Shown in pieces: positions 25,745 through 33,393 of a stretch of DNA of 64,000 nt. The translations under genes and the position numbers were made by a program. Source of the stretch: JAFGAV01 sp041479055 (GTDB lineage Bacteria; Acidobacteriota; Aminicenantia; Aminicenantales; JAFGAV01); assembly GCA_963702835.1 (NCBI GenBank), contig OY969762.1, positions 2,728,001 to 2,792,000 on the forward strand, given 5' to 3'. The notes under the pieces are model-generated. The model was not told the origin of the DNA and did no database searches. It worked only from the letters and a program-made list of their open reading frames with translations. The stretch's first letter is position 1; every line of letters starts with the position of its first letter.

Positions 25745-26943
25745 TCGCTTCCCGCCTCAGGAGTTCGGCGCCCCGTCCGGATTCCTTCGGCCAGGCCGTA
25801 AGGAATGGCCAGCAGGAGCAGGAAGAGGATGGTGATCTCGGAGTCGCCGAAGTTGTACTCGAAGAAGCCGGCCGTGAAAAGCCCCACCAGGGCGGCCAGC
25901 GACGCTCCGGCCGAGGCCTTGAGCCAGGGGTCGCCGCGCCGAAACATTCTCCAGGCGGAGAGAAAGGCCAGGACCAGGAAAGCCAGCCAGGCCGCGGCGG
26001 CCGGTATCCCCCTTTCGGCTGCAATCTGGACCAGGTTGTTGTGGAGATGCACGTTGCGGGCGGCGCGGGGGGACAGGCGGAGCGATGGGTCGCTGAATTC
26101 CTCATCCACGGTGTCCGGGCCGGTGCCCAAGAAGGGCCTCAGGCCGATGACCTTCCAGCCCGCTCTCAAGTACTCGAGCCTTTCGAGATTGGATTCGTCT
26201 TTCAGGCTGAAAATGCTGAGCGCCCTTTCCTTGAGCGGCCGGGGAGCAGCCAGGAAGAAGAGCCCCGCGGCGACCGGCACAAGGACCAGGAGCTTGGGCC
26301 GGTAGAGGCCGAGAAGGAGGCAGGCCCCGCAGAGGAGGCCGATCCAGGCGCTCCGGGTCAAGGTCAAGGCCAGGATGGCCAGAGCCGGGATTAGAACGGC
26401 CAGCCACAGCCATCGGATTTTTTCTTTAAGAAAAAGCCATAAAGACAAGGCCGCCAGGCAGAACAGCATCAGCAGGCCGGCCTGGGTCATGTAATGTCCC
26501 ATAAAGCCCATAACCCTCTTCTCGGGCAATCCTCCCCGTGCGAATTGAAGGAAGGAATAGGCGCAGGAGGCCGCCGCCGAAAAGAGAAAACAAAAGGTGC
26601 CGAGCCTCAACGGCCGAACCGCGCTGAAGGCGGACACGGCCAGCGGGACGGCCAGGAAAAGAAGAATGTCCCGGCAGTCTTTAAAGCTGGTCCATGAGTC
26701 GACGGAAAATGCGCACGACAGCAGAGACAGCCCGGCATAGGCCGCCAGGGGCCAAAAGAAAATGGGGAAGAAGGCACGGTCCTTTTTCAAGGCCAGCCGT
26801 ATGATCCAGGCCACGAGCCCCAAGCCCAGGAAAATCTGGACTAGGCTGATGGAGATCATGGAGAACAGCAGACAGCCGCACAAGCTGAGCCACAGCCAAA
26901 GCCTGGTCCAGTCCCGGTCCTGAGTCGCGGCGTTCATGATCAT
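25741..26943 (-). CDS. O-antigen ligase/polymerase-like membrane protein
   Basis: Polytopic membrane protein of 400 residues with about 11-12 spans and one large periplasmic loop, as in WaaL ligases and Wzy polymerases. The loop (about 230-300) holds the family-like motifs RLEYLRAGWKVIGLRPFLGTGPDTV and RNVHLHNNLVQIAAERG; the histidine of the second is characteristic of ligases. The start may be 26943 or the ATG at 26937. It overlaps the PHP gene by 4 bases. The most likely role is joining or polymerising surface glycan on the periplasmic side. Confidence 0.85.
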   Translation of the reverse strand: MIMNAATQDRDWTRLWLWLSLCGCLLFSMISISLVQIFLGLGLVAWIIRLALKKDRAFFPIFFWPLAAYAGLSLLSCAFSVDSWTSFKDCRDILLFLAVPLAVSAFSAVRPLRLGTFCFLFSAAASCAYSFLQFARGGLPEKRVMGFMGHYMTQAGLLMLFCLAALSLWLFLKEKIRWLWLAVLIPALAILALTLTRSAWIGLLCGACLLLGLYRPKLLVLVPVAAGLFFLAAPRPLKERALSIFSLKDESNLERLEYLRAGWKVIGLRPFLGTGPDTVDEEFSDPSLRLSPRAARNVHLHNNLVQIAAERGIPAAAAWLAFLVLAFLSAWRMFRRGDPWLKASAGASLAALVGLFTAGFFEYNFGDSEITILFLLLLAIPYGLAEGIRTGRRTPEAGSE

Positions 26944-27084
26944 GAATTGCGTATTTTACTATAAGTCTGGATCCGGATCGAGGGCGTTGAGGCTCTGTAA
27001 CGAAAACTGGGGCAAAACCGCTCATGGCGCCTCGCTCCTTCCCCCCAGGCCCCCGGCGGCAATTGGGGACTCATCATCCAATCT

Positions 27085-28080
27085 TCAATCGATATATTTC
27101 CGGCAGGCGGAGAAGACTTCCTGGGGAGTGATGGTTTTCAGGCAGCGAAAGTCCTTATAAAGACAGCGGCGCTGGCGGCAGGGCCGGCACTCAAGGCTTT
27201 TTTCCAGGGCCGTGGCCCGGGCTTTCCAGGGGGCGAAATGCGCGGGCAGGGTCGGGCCGAAATAAGCTACGATGGGTGTGCGGGTTGAGGCGGCGATATG
27301 CATCGGGCCGCTGTCCGGGCCGATGAACAGGGCGGCCCGGCTTATGGCCTCCCGCAGTTCGATTAGGTTGAGCTGTCCGACAAGGGAGCGGACCGGCCGG
27401 CCGTAAAGCTCTCCGATCTCGGCTTCGGCCGGAAGGTCATCCGGGCCGCCGGCCAGATAGACCCGGACATCGGGCTGGGAATCGAACAAACGGAGAAGCC
27501 CGGCGATATTCTGGACTCCCCAATTGCGGAACTGATTGCCCGCTCCGATATGGAGAATCACGGCCCGGCCGGGACCGGCCAGCAATTTTTTCGCCCTGTC
27601 CGCCTCTTTCGGCCGGGCTTCGGGGAGGAGCAGGGGAGGGGGCTCGGGGATGGCCACTCCCAGAGCCTTGACCAGGTTGAGGTGATTCGCCGCGCTGTGG
27701 ACCGGCCCCTGGGAGGAGGCGCGGGGGACCCGGATATCATAGATGAAGCGGCGGTACTTAACCTCGTAGCCGATCTTGGTCTTAGCCGCCGAGAACAGCG
27801 TCAAGAGCGAGGACCTGGGCCCGCCGTGGAAATCAAGGACAACGTCATATTTTTCCCTGCGGATTTTCCGAATGAGCCGCCAGAACGCTCTCCGGCCCAT
27901 CTTTCGCTCGAGGACGATGACCTTATCCAGGCAGGGATGGCCTTGGACAAGGCGGGCATAGGGTTCCTCGACGACATAGGTCAGCTCGGAGCCCGGGAAG
28001 GCGGCTTTGAGGGCGGATACCGCCGGGGTGGTCAGGATGATGTCGCCTGTCCGCCGGAGGCGGAGGAGAAGGAACTTCAA
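27085..28080 (-). CDS. Family 9 glycosyltransferase (heptosyltransferase)
   Basis: ADP-heptose:LPS heptosyltransferase-like enzyme of the GT-B fold. From the TTG at 28080 it reads LKFLLLRLRRTGDIILTTPAV, exactly the usual N terminus of the family. An ATG at 28167 also opens the frame but lies deep inside the Trm112-like gene and adds a proline/arginine-rich stretch. No clear ribosome site supports either start. The motifs VILHIGAGNQFRNWG, FIGPDSGPMHIAAS and the C-terminal cysteine group ECRPCRQRRC are typical of WaaF/WaaC relatives. It probably adds heptose to the core made with hldA. Confidence 0.88.
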   Translation of the reverse strand: MKFLLLRLRRTGDIILTTPAVSALKAAFPGSELTYVVEEPYARLVQGHPCLDKVIVLERKMGRRAFWRLIRKIRREKYDVVLDFHGGPRSSLLTLFSAAKTKIGYEVKYRRFIYDIRVPRASSQGPVHSAANHLNLVKALGVAIPEPPPLLLPEARPKEADRAKKLLAGPGRAVILHIGAGNQFRNWGVQNIAGLLRLFDSQPDVRVYLAGGPDDLPAEAEIGELYGRPVRSLVGQLNLIELREAISRAALFIGPDSGPMHIAASTRTPIVAYFGPTLPAHFAPWKARATALEKSLECRPCRQRRCLYKDFRCLKTITPQEVFSACRKYID

Positions 28081-28093
28081 GGGAGGAATGAGG

Positions 28094-28327
28094 TCAGCGT
28101 TTTTTGGCCTTGGCCTTTGGTTTTGATTTGGCCTTGGCGGCGGCTTTGACTCCGGCCTTCTTCTCATAGAAAGCTTCTTCGACGAGCATGATGGGGATGT
28201 CGTCTTGTATGGGGTAGACGCGGAAGCATTGGCCGCAGCGCAGGCCCTGCCCGTCCCGGGTCAAGGTCACCGAGACCTTACAGACGGGGCAGGCCAGAAT
28301 CTCCAGGAGTTGAGGGTCGATGGCCAT
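28094..28327 (-). CDS. Trm112-like zinc-ribbon protein
   Basis: Small protein of 77 residues. The start at 28327 (MAIDPQLL) has AGGAG 7 bases upstream. It has a zinc ribbon (ACPVCK and CGQC) and the Trm112-like pattern LLEILACPVCKVSVTL, then VYPIQDDIPIML. Such proteins act as partners or stabilisers of methyltransferases and are often encoded beside LPS or lipid A genes in bacteria. The C terminus is an alanine/lysine-rich tail (AKAKSKPKAKAKKR) that may bind RNA or acidic surfaces. It is the first gene of the minus-strand run to purF. Confidence 0.88.
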   Translation of the reverse strand: MAIDPQLLEILACPVCKVSVTLTRDGQGLRCGQCFRVYPIQDDIPIMLVEEAFYEKKAGVKAAAKAKSKPKAKAKKR

Positions 28328-28354
28328 AGTGTAGCTCCTACCGGGTATCATATC

Positions 28355-29032
28355 CTATCGGTCTTTGCGCCGTCAATCGTCTCTGGCGCTGGAGGCCGAT
28401 ATCCCAAAGAACTGTGCGCCCGGCATTGGTTATATTCTCTCCGCCAGTTTTCTATCACCACCCTGGCCTCCAACAGCGTATCAAAAATCTCCCCGTTCAA
28501 TAATTCATCCCTCAGCTTGCCAATAAATGATTACACATATCCGTTCTTCCAGGGACTTCCTGGTTCGATAAATAAGGTCCCGACTCCGATGCGCCCTAGC
28601 CACTCCCGAGCGGCCTTGGCCGTGAACTCGGGCTCATTGTCAGACCTGATATATTCCGGCGCACCTCGATGGATAAATAAGTCATATAGCCGGTCGAGGA
28701 CGTCCTGCGAGCTGATCTATGGCATTATCCAAGGACAAGGCGGCCACGAGCTTCTTCAGCCTGCTGTTCTCAGTCTCCAGTTCCTTCAACCGCCGAGCTT
28801 GATCGACTCTCATCCCGCCGTACTCTTTCCTCCAGCGGTAATAGGGCTGTTCCTAGACGCCGAGCTTTCGGATGGCCTCTCCGATGTTCATACCCTGGCC
28901 AAGAAGTAGCTCCGCCTCACGCAGCTTGCCGATGATCTGTTCCGGAGTAAACCGTACCCTGCCCATTGAGGCTCCTTTCTTCCCAGGTAATTTCTCTCAT
29001 TATACCTGGACCGATTTGAGGGGGGCAGGTCA
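28355..29032 (-). mobile_element. Decayed IS3-family element with internal deletion
   Basis: The minus strand starts with an inverted-repeat-like end (TGACCTGCCCCCC, 29032 down) and an OrfA at ATG 28966 after AAAGGAG. OrfA reads MGRVRFTPEQIIGKLREAEL, then LGV-stop-EQPYYRWRKEYGGM, so it has one nonsense codon. Soon after the leucine-zipper-like end of OrfA the sequence jumps to the last third of the OrfB integrase. That part reads DVLDRLYDLFIHRGAPEYI, then DNEPEFTAKA, then a stop in place of glutamate before FIGKLRDELLNGEIF, and ends GYRPPAPETI. The first DDE segments are deleted and the left end is lost. The element cannot move. Confidence 0.8.
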
Positions 29033-29050
29033 ACTTCATCTCTATTGTAT

Positions 29051-29092
29051 TTCGTTACCCCCCGTAGTCCCCCTTTGAGAATAGGGGGACCT
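29051..29092. repeat. C/G-tract hairpin repeat, copy A
   Basis: TTCGTTACCCCCC, a short spacer, then the hairpin CCCCC-tttgagaata-GGGGG. Copies B, C and a larger relative at 60849 share the frame TTA(C/T)CCCC, then C-tract, GAGAA-like loop, then G-tract. Confidence 0.7.
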
Positions 29093-29140
29093 AATGAGGA
29101 CGTCAAGCCGCCGGAAACACCCCCTAATCCGTTTAATTCT

Positions 29141-29185
29141 CTTTATCCCCCCAGCCCCCCTTGAGAAACAAGGGGGGAAAAGGAG
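29141..29185. repeat. C/G-tract hairpin repeat, copy B
   Basis: Stem CCCCCCTT and AAGGGGGG around the loop gagaaac. It is bracketed by inverted copies of ATGA(G/A)GACGTC at 29094-29104 and 29203-29213, giving a palindrome of about 120 bases. Confidence 0.65.
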
Positions 29186-29224
29186 GGTGACATCCCGCCC
29201 AAGACGTCTTCATATTTATTTGAT

Positions 29225-29266
29225 TTCGTTACTCCCCGGTAGCCCCCCTCTGAGAATAGGGGGACC
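29225..29266. repeat. C/G-tract hairpin repeat, copy C
   Basis: Near-identical to copy A: TTCGTTACTCCCC, then CCCCCC-tctgagaata-GGGGG-ACCT. It is followed by GGATGGCG, which also follows copy D near 60891. Confidence 0.7.
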
Positions 29267-29291
29267 TGCGGATGGCGTTTTGGGAAAGGAC

Positions 29292-29329
29292 GAGCGAAAG
29301 AGGATTTGAACCTCTGACTTCTACCGTGT
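29292..29329 (-). other. 3' fragment of tRNA-Val (attachment-site remnant)
   Basis: On the minus strand the sequence ACACGGTAGAAGTCAGAGG, then TTCAAAT, CCTCT and TTCGCTC, reproduces tRNA-Val(GAC) from the 3' side of the anticodon through the T arm to the acceptor stem. The 5' half is absent and is replaced, toward higher coordinates, by AT-rich accessory DNA. This is the pattern left by an integrase that uses the anticodon-stem to 3' end of a tRNA gene as its core. The island therefore starts about here. Confidence 0.7.
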
Positions 29330-29498
29330 TTATGTTCCCCGGAATTTTCGAAAAAGCCTCCTTGATCTTATTGTCATTATTTTCATTGTGTTATGTCGCG
29401 GCTGTTTTTCATATGTTTTCCTTTTTTAGCTCATTCTAGGCTATTTTCAGCGCAAAGTAGCCACAGTTTTAGCCACAATGCTTTTTAAGGAGGCCAAC

Positions 29499-29675
29499 AT
29501 GGCGAGACAAAGTATCGAAGACCTTTTAGAAAAAGGGGTTAGTGTCCTCAAAGAAAAAGTTGAATTGAAGCAAAAAGAGCTTGAGGAAATGCAGGACGAT
29601 TTTAAAAAACATGAGAGGGCCCTGTCTGCTTTTCATGGGAAAGCGGCTAAAAAGCGAGCAAGAGTCAAAAAGTAA
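29499..29675 (+). CDS. Small basic coiled-coil protein
   Basis: A 58-residue protein starting at ATG 29499, which AAGGAGG precedes by 5 bases; the upstream ATG at 29478 has no such site. Residues 4-45 form a charged heptad-like helix (LLEKGVSVLKEKVELKQKEL), and the C terminus is lysine/arginine-rich (KAAKKRARVKK). No family is recognised. It is the first gene inside the island, just right of the tRNA-Val remnant, and its codons are more AT-rich than those of the chromosome to the left. It could be a small nucleic-acid-binding or phage-type protein. Confidence 0.5.
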   Translation: MARQSIEDLLEKGVSVLKEKVELKQKELEEMQDDFKKHERALSAFHGKAAKKRARVKK

Positions 29676-29704
29676 AAGGCAAACCACTTGAAGGACGCAC
29701 AATA

Positions 29705-30217
29705 ATGGCCCAATGGTGTGAAGTCTGCGGAGCTCGGACGAAGAATCCTAGTTACTTCAGGATATGCACAGAATGCTATAGAGTCATATGCACTGCTTGC
29801 GTTCGGCGTTTGTATTTATCTTCCAAAGACTATTCCCGGCCAAGGTGGACTTAATTCTCGCCCAAGTACAAAGAAGTATGCAGCGATTGTTATGAAGAGC
29901 TCGAAGCGCAGGAACTAGAAGATCAGGCCAAAGAAGAACCTGAACCTCTGGGGTCTGTTACGACTTGCGAGCTTTGCGGTTCTAATGATGAACCGCCAGA
30001 AAATAAAATCTTTTGATACAGGCCGCCTCAATTCTCTAAATGTGATAGATGTGGGAAGCTCGTTTGCGATAGCTGCATACGCTCGAGTCTCGATGGGCAT
30101 TATGAATATGGCATGATTTGCAGCAATTGCTACGATGACTTGGCGCGAGAAGAAGAAAAGGAAAGCGAGGAGTCAAGGCGCGAAGCCATAGAGAAAAAGG
30201 ACCGGCTAGAAGAGTAA
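29705..30217 (+). pseudogene. Tandem cross-brace zinc-finger protein with two in-frame stops
   Basis: One uninterrupted reading frame of 170 codons from ATG 29705 to TAA 30215 carries two internal stops, TAA (29852-29854) and TGA (30014-30016), and no frameshift. The protein would hold two similar cysteine modules: CEVC, CTEC, CTAC, CSDC and then CELC, CDRC, CDSC, CSNC. Both look like RING/FYVE-like cross-brace fingers. A glutamate/lysine-rich tail follows. Each module contains exactly one stop. The strict conservation of the cysteine spacing suggests recent inactivation, miscalled bases or readthrough. Function unknown. Confidence 0.6.
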
Positions 30218-30428
30218 CGCTAGGGACCAGGGTTTGGGTTACATTTCATGTGATTCAACAAGCCTCCCGTCGGTGACATTTTAGATGATTCAATGCGCGG
30301 GATTGTCAGACGGATGGAGAAGGGTTATGATAAAAATCTAGAAAGAAGATCAGAGGTGTTTATGCCGTCTCCCGAATACAAGGGGTTCCGAATTTCAGCT
30401 CCAAGTCCGCGCCTGATCGCCGGGTGAA
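30218..30428. other. Intergenic region before the sigma-54 activator
   Basis: It contains a degenerate direct repeat (ACATTTCATGTGATTCAA at 30241 and ACATTTTAGATGATTCAA about 35 bases later) and a 44-codon frame at 30293-30427 that I do not consider convincing. No sigma-54 or clear sigma-70 promoter was found here. Confidence 0.35.
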
Positions 30429-31850
30429 ATGGGAAAAATAGTGAAATCACGGCGAACCCAACAGGCATTTCCTTCGACGAAGAAGGCCTCCGGCCGAGGT
30501 GCCCCGACCGAAGCCATTTTGGAGAGCATCTCGGACGGCGTTTTCACGGTGGACCCGGAATGGCGCATCACGTCGTTCAACCGCGCGGCCGAGGAGATCA
30601 CGGGGGTCCCGCGCAAGGAGGCGATCGGCCGGCGATGCTCGGAGGTGTTCCGTTCCAGCATGTGCGGGGCCGCGTGCGCGCTGCAACAGACACTGAAGAC
30701 GGGCAAGGCCATCATCGGCAAATCCGGATACATCATCAACGCGGACGGCGACCGCATTCCCATCAGCATCTCCACCGCCGTGTTGAGGGATGCCGAGGGC
30801 CGCCTGGCCGGCGGGGCTGAGACCTTTCGCGACCTCTCCGAGGTTGAAGCGTTGCGCCGGGAGCTGGAGGAGAAATTCCGGGTGGGCGATCTTTCCAGCC
30901 GAAGCCCTTTGATGCAGCGAGTGTTTGAAGTCCTGCCGGCCGTGGCCGCGAGCCCGAGTACGGTTCTCATCCTCGGGGAAACGGGAACCGGCAAGGAATT
31001 GGTGGCCCGGACGATCCATTCTCTCAGTCCCCGTAACGAGGGTCCTTTTATCGCGGTCAACTGCGGGGCCTTGCCTGATACACTCCTCGAGTCGGAATTG
31101 TTCGGATACAAGGCCGGGGCGTTCACGGGCGCGAATAAGGACAAGCCCGGCCGTTTTGCCTTGGCCAAGGGAGGGACCATTTTTCTCGACGAAATCGGAG
31201 AAGTGAGCCCGGCCTTACAAGTCCGTTTTTTACGAGTGCTCCAGGAACGGACCTACGAACCGCTGGGCGCGACCCGTTCCGAGAGTACGGACGCGCGGAT
31301 TATGGTCGCCACCAACAAAGACCTGGCCGAGCAGGTGCGCCGGGGTGTTTTCCGCGAAGACCTCTACTACCGCGTGAACGTGGTGCGCATCGAACTGCCC
31401 CCGCTGCGCCGAAGGAAAGAGGACATCCCCCTGCTCGTGGAGCAGTTCATCGTCCGGTTCAACCGCCTGCAGCGAAAATCCGTGCCGGGAATCACCGCGG
31501 AAGCGCTTTCGCTCCTTATGGCCCATGACTGGCCGGGAAATATCCGTGAACTGGAAAACGCCGTTGAGCGAGCGTTCATTCTCTGTCAGGAAGGGTCCAT
31601 CGGCATCGAACACCTGCCCCAGGAGTTGAGGACCCCTGGCATGGCGGGCGTGGATTCCGATATGCGGTCTGCCCATGATATTCTTGATGCGCAGGCCATC
31701 CGCACCGCCCTCGAACGCAACGCGTTAAACCGCCTGGCGACGGCGAAAGAGCTCGGCATCCATAAGACCACGCTTTACCGCAAGATGAAGAAACTTGGGA
31801 TCGCACGGCCCGAGCAGGACGGCCGATCCAGCCACCCAAGTAAAAAGTAG
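30429..31850 (+). CDS. Sigma-54-dependent activator with cysteine-rich PAS sensor
   Basis: Enhancer-binding transcription activator, 473 residues. A PAS domain (about 27-140) holds C70, C79 and C83, the last two as SSMCGAACAL; such cysteines could sense redox state or bind a metal cluster. The AAA+ domain (about 158-390) has Walker A GETGTGKE (183-190), the sigma-54 contact loop GAFTGA (230-235) and Walker B IFLDEIGE. A Fis-type helix-turn-helix closes the protein (LATAKELGIHKTTLYRKMKKLG). A perfect sigma-54 promoter lies 133 bases after its stop and faces the NifX/DUF5320 genes, so it very likely controls them. Confidence 0.93.
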   Translation: MGKIVKSRRTQQAFPSTKKASGRGAPTEAILESISDGVFTVDPEWRITSFNRAAEEITGVPRKEAIGRRCSEVFRSSMCGAACALQQTLKTGKAIIGKSGYIINADGDRIPISISTAVLRDAEGRLAGGAETFRDLSEVEALRRELEEKFRVGDLSSRSPLMQRVFEVLPAVAASPSTVLILGETGTGKELVARTIHSLSPRNEGPFIAVNCGALPDTLLESELFGYKAGAFTGANKDKPGRFALAKGGTIFLDEIGEVSPALQVRFLRVLQERTYEPLGATRSESTDARIMVATNKDLAEQVRRGVFREDLYYRVNVVRIELPPLRRRKEDIPLLVEQFIVRFNRLQRKSVPGITAEALSLLMAHDWPGNIRELENAVERAFILCQEGSIGIEHLPQELRTPGMAGVDSDMRSAHDILDAQAIRTALERNALNRLATAKELGIHKTTLYRKMKKLGIARPEQDGRSSHPSKK

Positions 31851-31982
31851 CGATAACGCACCAGTATATTCATCATAGAGTAGCAATATCGATTCTTTTC
31901 ACCTCTCCGGCCACTCGCCAGGGGCGCATCTAAAACAAATCATATCAATGACTTGAACTCATTTATTGGCGCCTTCCGATGT

Positions 31983-31997
31983 TGGCACGAGAATTGC
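31983..31997 (+). promoter_or_regulatory. Sigma-54 promoter (-24/-12)
   Basis: TGGCAC-gagaa-TTGC matches the consensus TGGCAC-N5-TTGC at all ten fixed positions. It ends 36 bases upstream of the first NifX-like gene and directly follows the gene for a sigma-54 activator. No upstream activator palindrome was identified with confidence in 31851-31982. Confidence 0.85.
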
Positions 31998-32033
31998 TAT
32001 TATTCCAAGTATGAATGCTAAGCAGGACTCTAA

Positions 32034-32642
32034 ATGATGAAAGCGGCATTTGTATGCTGGGAGAATCGCATCGCGCCGGTTTTTGACGTGGCCCAGCAGA
32101 TACACGTCGTCGAGGCAGAGTCGGGAAGGATTGCCGCTGAAAAGGAAGAGATCCTGACGGATGACCTGCCGGTTCAGAAAGTGATTCGTCTGGCGGGGTT
32201 TGGCATCGGCACGCTGGTTTGTGGTGCGATTTCCAGGCCTCTGCACGCGATGATTGCCGCTTACGGCATCCGGGTGATCCCGTTCGTGGCCGGCGACCTG
32301 AGCGAGGTCATTCAGGCCTGGCTCAGCGGCGGTCTTGAAGGCAGCGACTTTGTCATGCCCGGCTGCTGCGGACGCGGTCGAGGCCGTCGCCGGGGAATCA
32401 ATAGCATGAACCAGGAGGAATATCTCATGAATGGAAGAAGACGCGGCGGAGTGGGACCAGGGGGTGAACAGGGGCAAGGTCGACGCGGACAGGGCCGAGG
32501 CCGCATGGGTGGTCCCCTTGCGGGGGGCGCTGGAGGCACGTGCCTGTGTCCGAAATGCGGGCATCGTGAACCGCATGAACGTGGAGTGCCCTGTGTGCAG
32601 AAGCAGTGCCCGAAGTGCGGTACTGCGATGACACGGGAATAA
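32034..32642 (+). CDS. NifX/NifB-type cofactor-binding domain fused to a zinc ribbon
   Basis: Protein of 202 residues (ATG 32034 or 32037). Residues 1-115 form a dinitrogenase iron-molybdenum cofactor domain (PF02579 type), with AAFVCWENRIAPVFDVA, then GIGTLVCGAI and YGIRVIPFVAGD. It is followed by MPGCCGRGRGRRRG, a glycine/arginine-rich linker and a C-terminal zinc ribbon with two CPKCG pairs. NifX-type domains bind metal-sulfur cofactors or their precursors. No nitrogenase genes are present, so the role is probably in handling another metal cluster. First gene behind the sigma-54 promoter. Confidence 0.85.
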   Translation: MMKAAFVCWENRIAPVFDVAQQIHVVEAESGRIAAEKEEILTDDLPVQKVIRLAGFGIGTLVCGAISRPLHAMIAAYGIRVIPFVAGDLSEVIQAWLSGGLEGSDFVMPGCCGRGRGRRRGINSMNQEEYLMNGRRRGGVGPGGEQGQGRRGQGRGRMGGPLAGGAGGTCLCPKCGHREPHERGVPCVQKQCPKCGTAMTRE

Positions 32643-32667
32643 CGGAAAACGAAAGGAGGCTATTGCC

Positions 32668-32847
32668 ATGCCAAGAGGAAACGGAACCGGACCGCAGGGT
32701 AAAGGGCCGGGAACAGGGCGAGGAAAGGGGCGCTGTGGAGGGAAAGGCTCTCAGCGGCCAGGGGGTCAACCCAGACAAGGCCAGGGGCAGGACCAGGGAG
32801 AAGGTCAAGGCCGCAAAGGCGGTCTCGGCCGAGGAAGAAACAAATAG
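32668..32847 (+). CDS. Glycine/arginine/glutamine-rich small protein
   Basis: A 59-residue open frame with a very strong AAAGGAGG 8 bases before ATG 32668. It begins MPRGNGTGPQGKGPGTGRG, resembling the start of the DUF5320 protein that follows, and has a single cysteine in GRCGGKG. The rest is low-complexity G/Q/R/K with no predicted fold. The shared N-terminal signature (MPRGxxTGPxG) suggests it is a truncated DUF5320 relative or a partner that binds the same target. It sits 25 bases after the NifX-zinc-ribbon gene. Confidence 0.6.
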   Translation: MPRGNGTGPQGKGPGTGRGKGRCGGKGSQRPGGQPRQGQGQDQGEGQGRKGGLGRGRNK

Positions 32848-32880
32848 GGATAAAAACTTTTTCAAGAAAGGAGAATGATC

Positions 32881-33267
32881 ATGCCAAGAGGAGACAAAAC
32901 CGGACCCATAGGAATGGGCGCTATGAGCGGTCGTGCGGCCGGATACTGCGCGGGTTTTGGAATGCCCGGGTATGCGAATCCCGCTCTGGGGCGAGGCTTC
33001 GGGATGGGTTTCGGACGGGGCCGGGGATTTGGCGGACGCGGCGGCGGCGGTCGCGGATGGCGGCACATGTTCTACGCTACGGGCCTGCCGGGCTGGGCGC
33101 GATTCGGCGGCTATGCTGCGCCGTATGGATACCCCGCACCGGACCAGAAGCCCGACCCGGAGATGGAGAAGCAAGCGCTCAACGACCAGGCCGAGGCCTT
33201 GCAGTCGGAACTGGATTTCATCAAGAAGCGCCTGGGCGAGATCGAAACCGGAACCGCGGCGGAATAA
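32881..33267 (+). CDS. DUF5320 family protein
   Basis: Protein of 128 residues. The start at 32881 is chosen because AAAGGAG lies 9 bases upstream; the ATG at 32875 is too close to it. The N terminus MPRGDKTGPIGMGAMSGRAAGYCAGFG is the hallmark of DUF5320 proteins, which occur beside NifX-like and Mrp ATPase genes in anaerobes. A long glycine/arginine region is followed by a C-terminal coiled coil (about 96-122, LNDQAEALQSELDFIKKRLGEIE). One cysteine (GYCAG) is conserved. Function is not established; a cofactor carrier or scaffold role is inferred from context only. Confidence 0.8.
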   Translation: MPRGDKTGPIGMGAMSGRAAGYCAGFGMPGYANPALGRGFGMGFGRGRGFGGRGGGGRGWRHMFYATGLPGWARFGGYAAPYGYPAPDQKPDPEMEKQALNDQAEALQSELDFIKKRLGEIETGTAAE

Positions 33268-33393
33268 CCGCCACATGCCCGCTCTGCTATGCAGCATGGC
33301 AGGCGGGTCGTTACCAGTCCTGCGGCGGCCGCGCCGATCAGAGGGCCGGCGCAGCCTCCGCAAGGCTAATTTGAGCAAAGGAGAGAATAAAAC

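Noticed and set aside
28081..28167. Upstream ATG start for the heptosyltransferase
   Set aside because: It lies inside the Trm112-like gene and adds a proline/arginine-rich tail absent from the family. The TTG at 28080 gives the usual N terminus.
29051..29266. CRISPR-like array from the repeated hairpins
   Set aside because: Copies are unequal in length, spacing is irregular and each is itself palindromic. There are no cas genes.
30014..30016. TGA in the zinc-finger frame as selenocysteine
   Set aside because: No SECIS-like hairpin was evident just downstream, the other internal stop is TAA, and the site is not at a cysteine position.
30293..30427. 44-codon frame (MRGIVRRMEKGYDKN...) before the sigma-54 activator
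   Set aside because: No ribosome site and no recognisable family. It ends one base before the activator start, so chance cannot be excluded.
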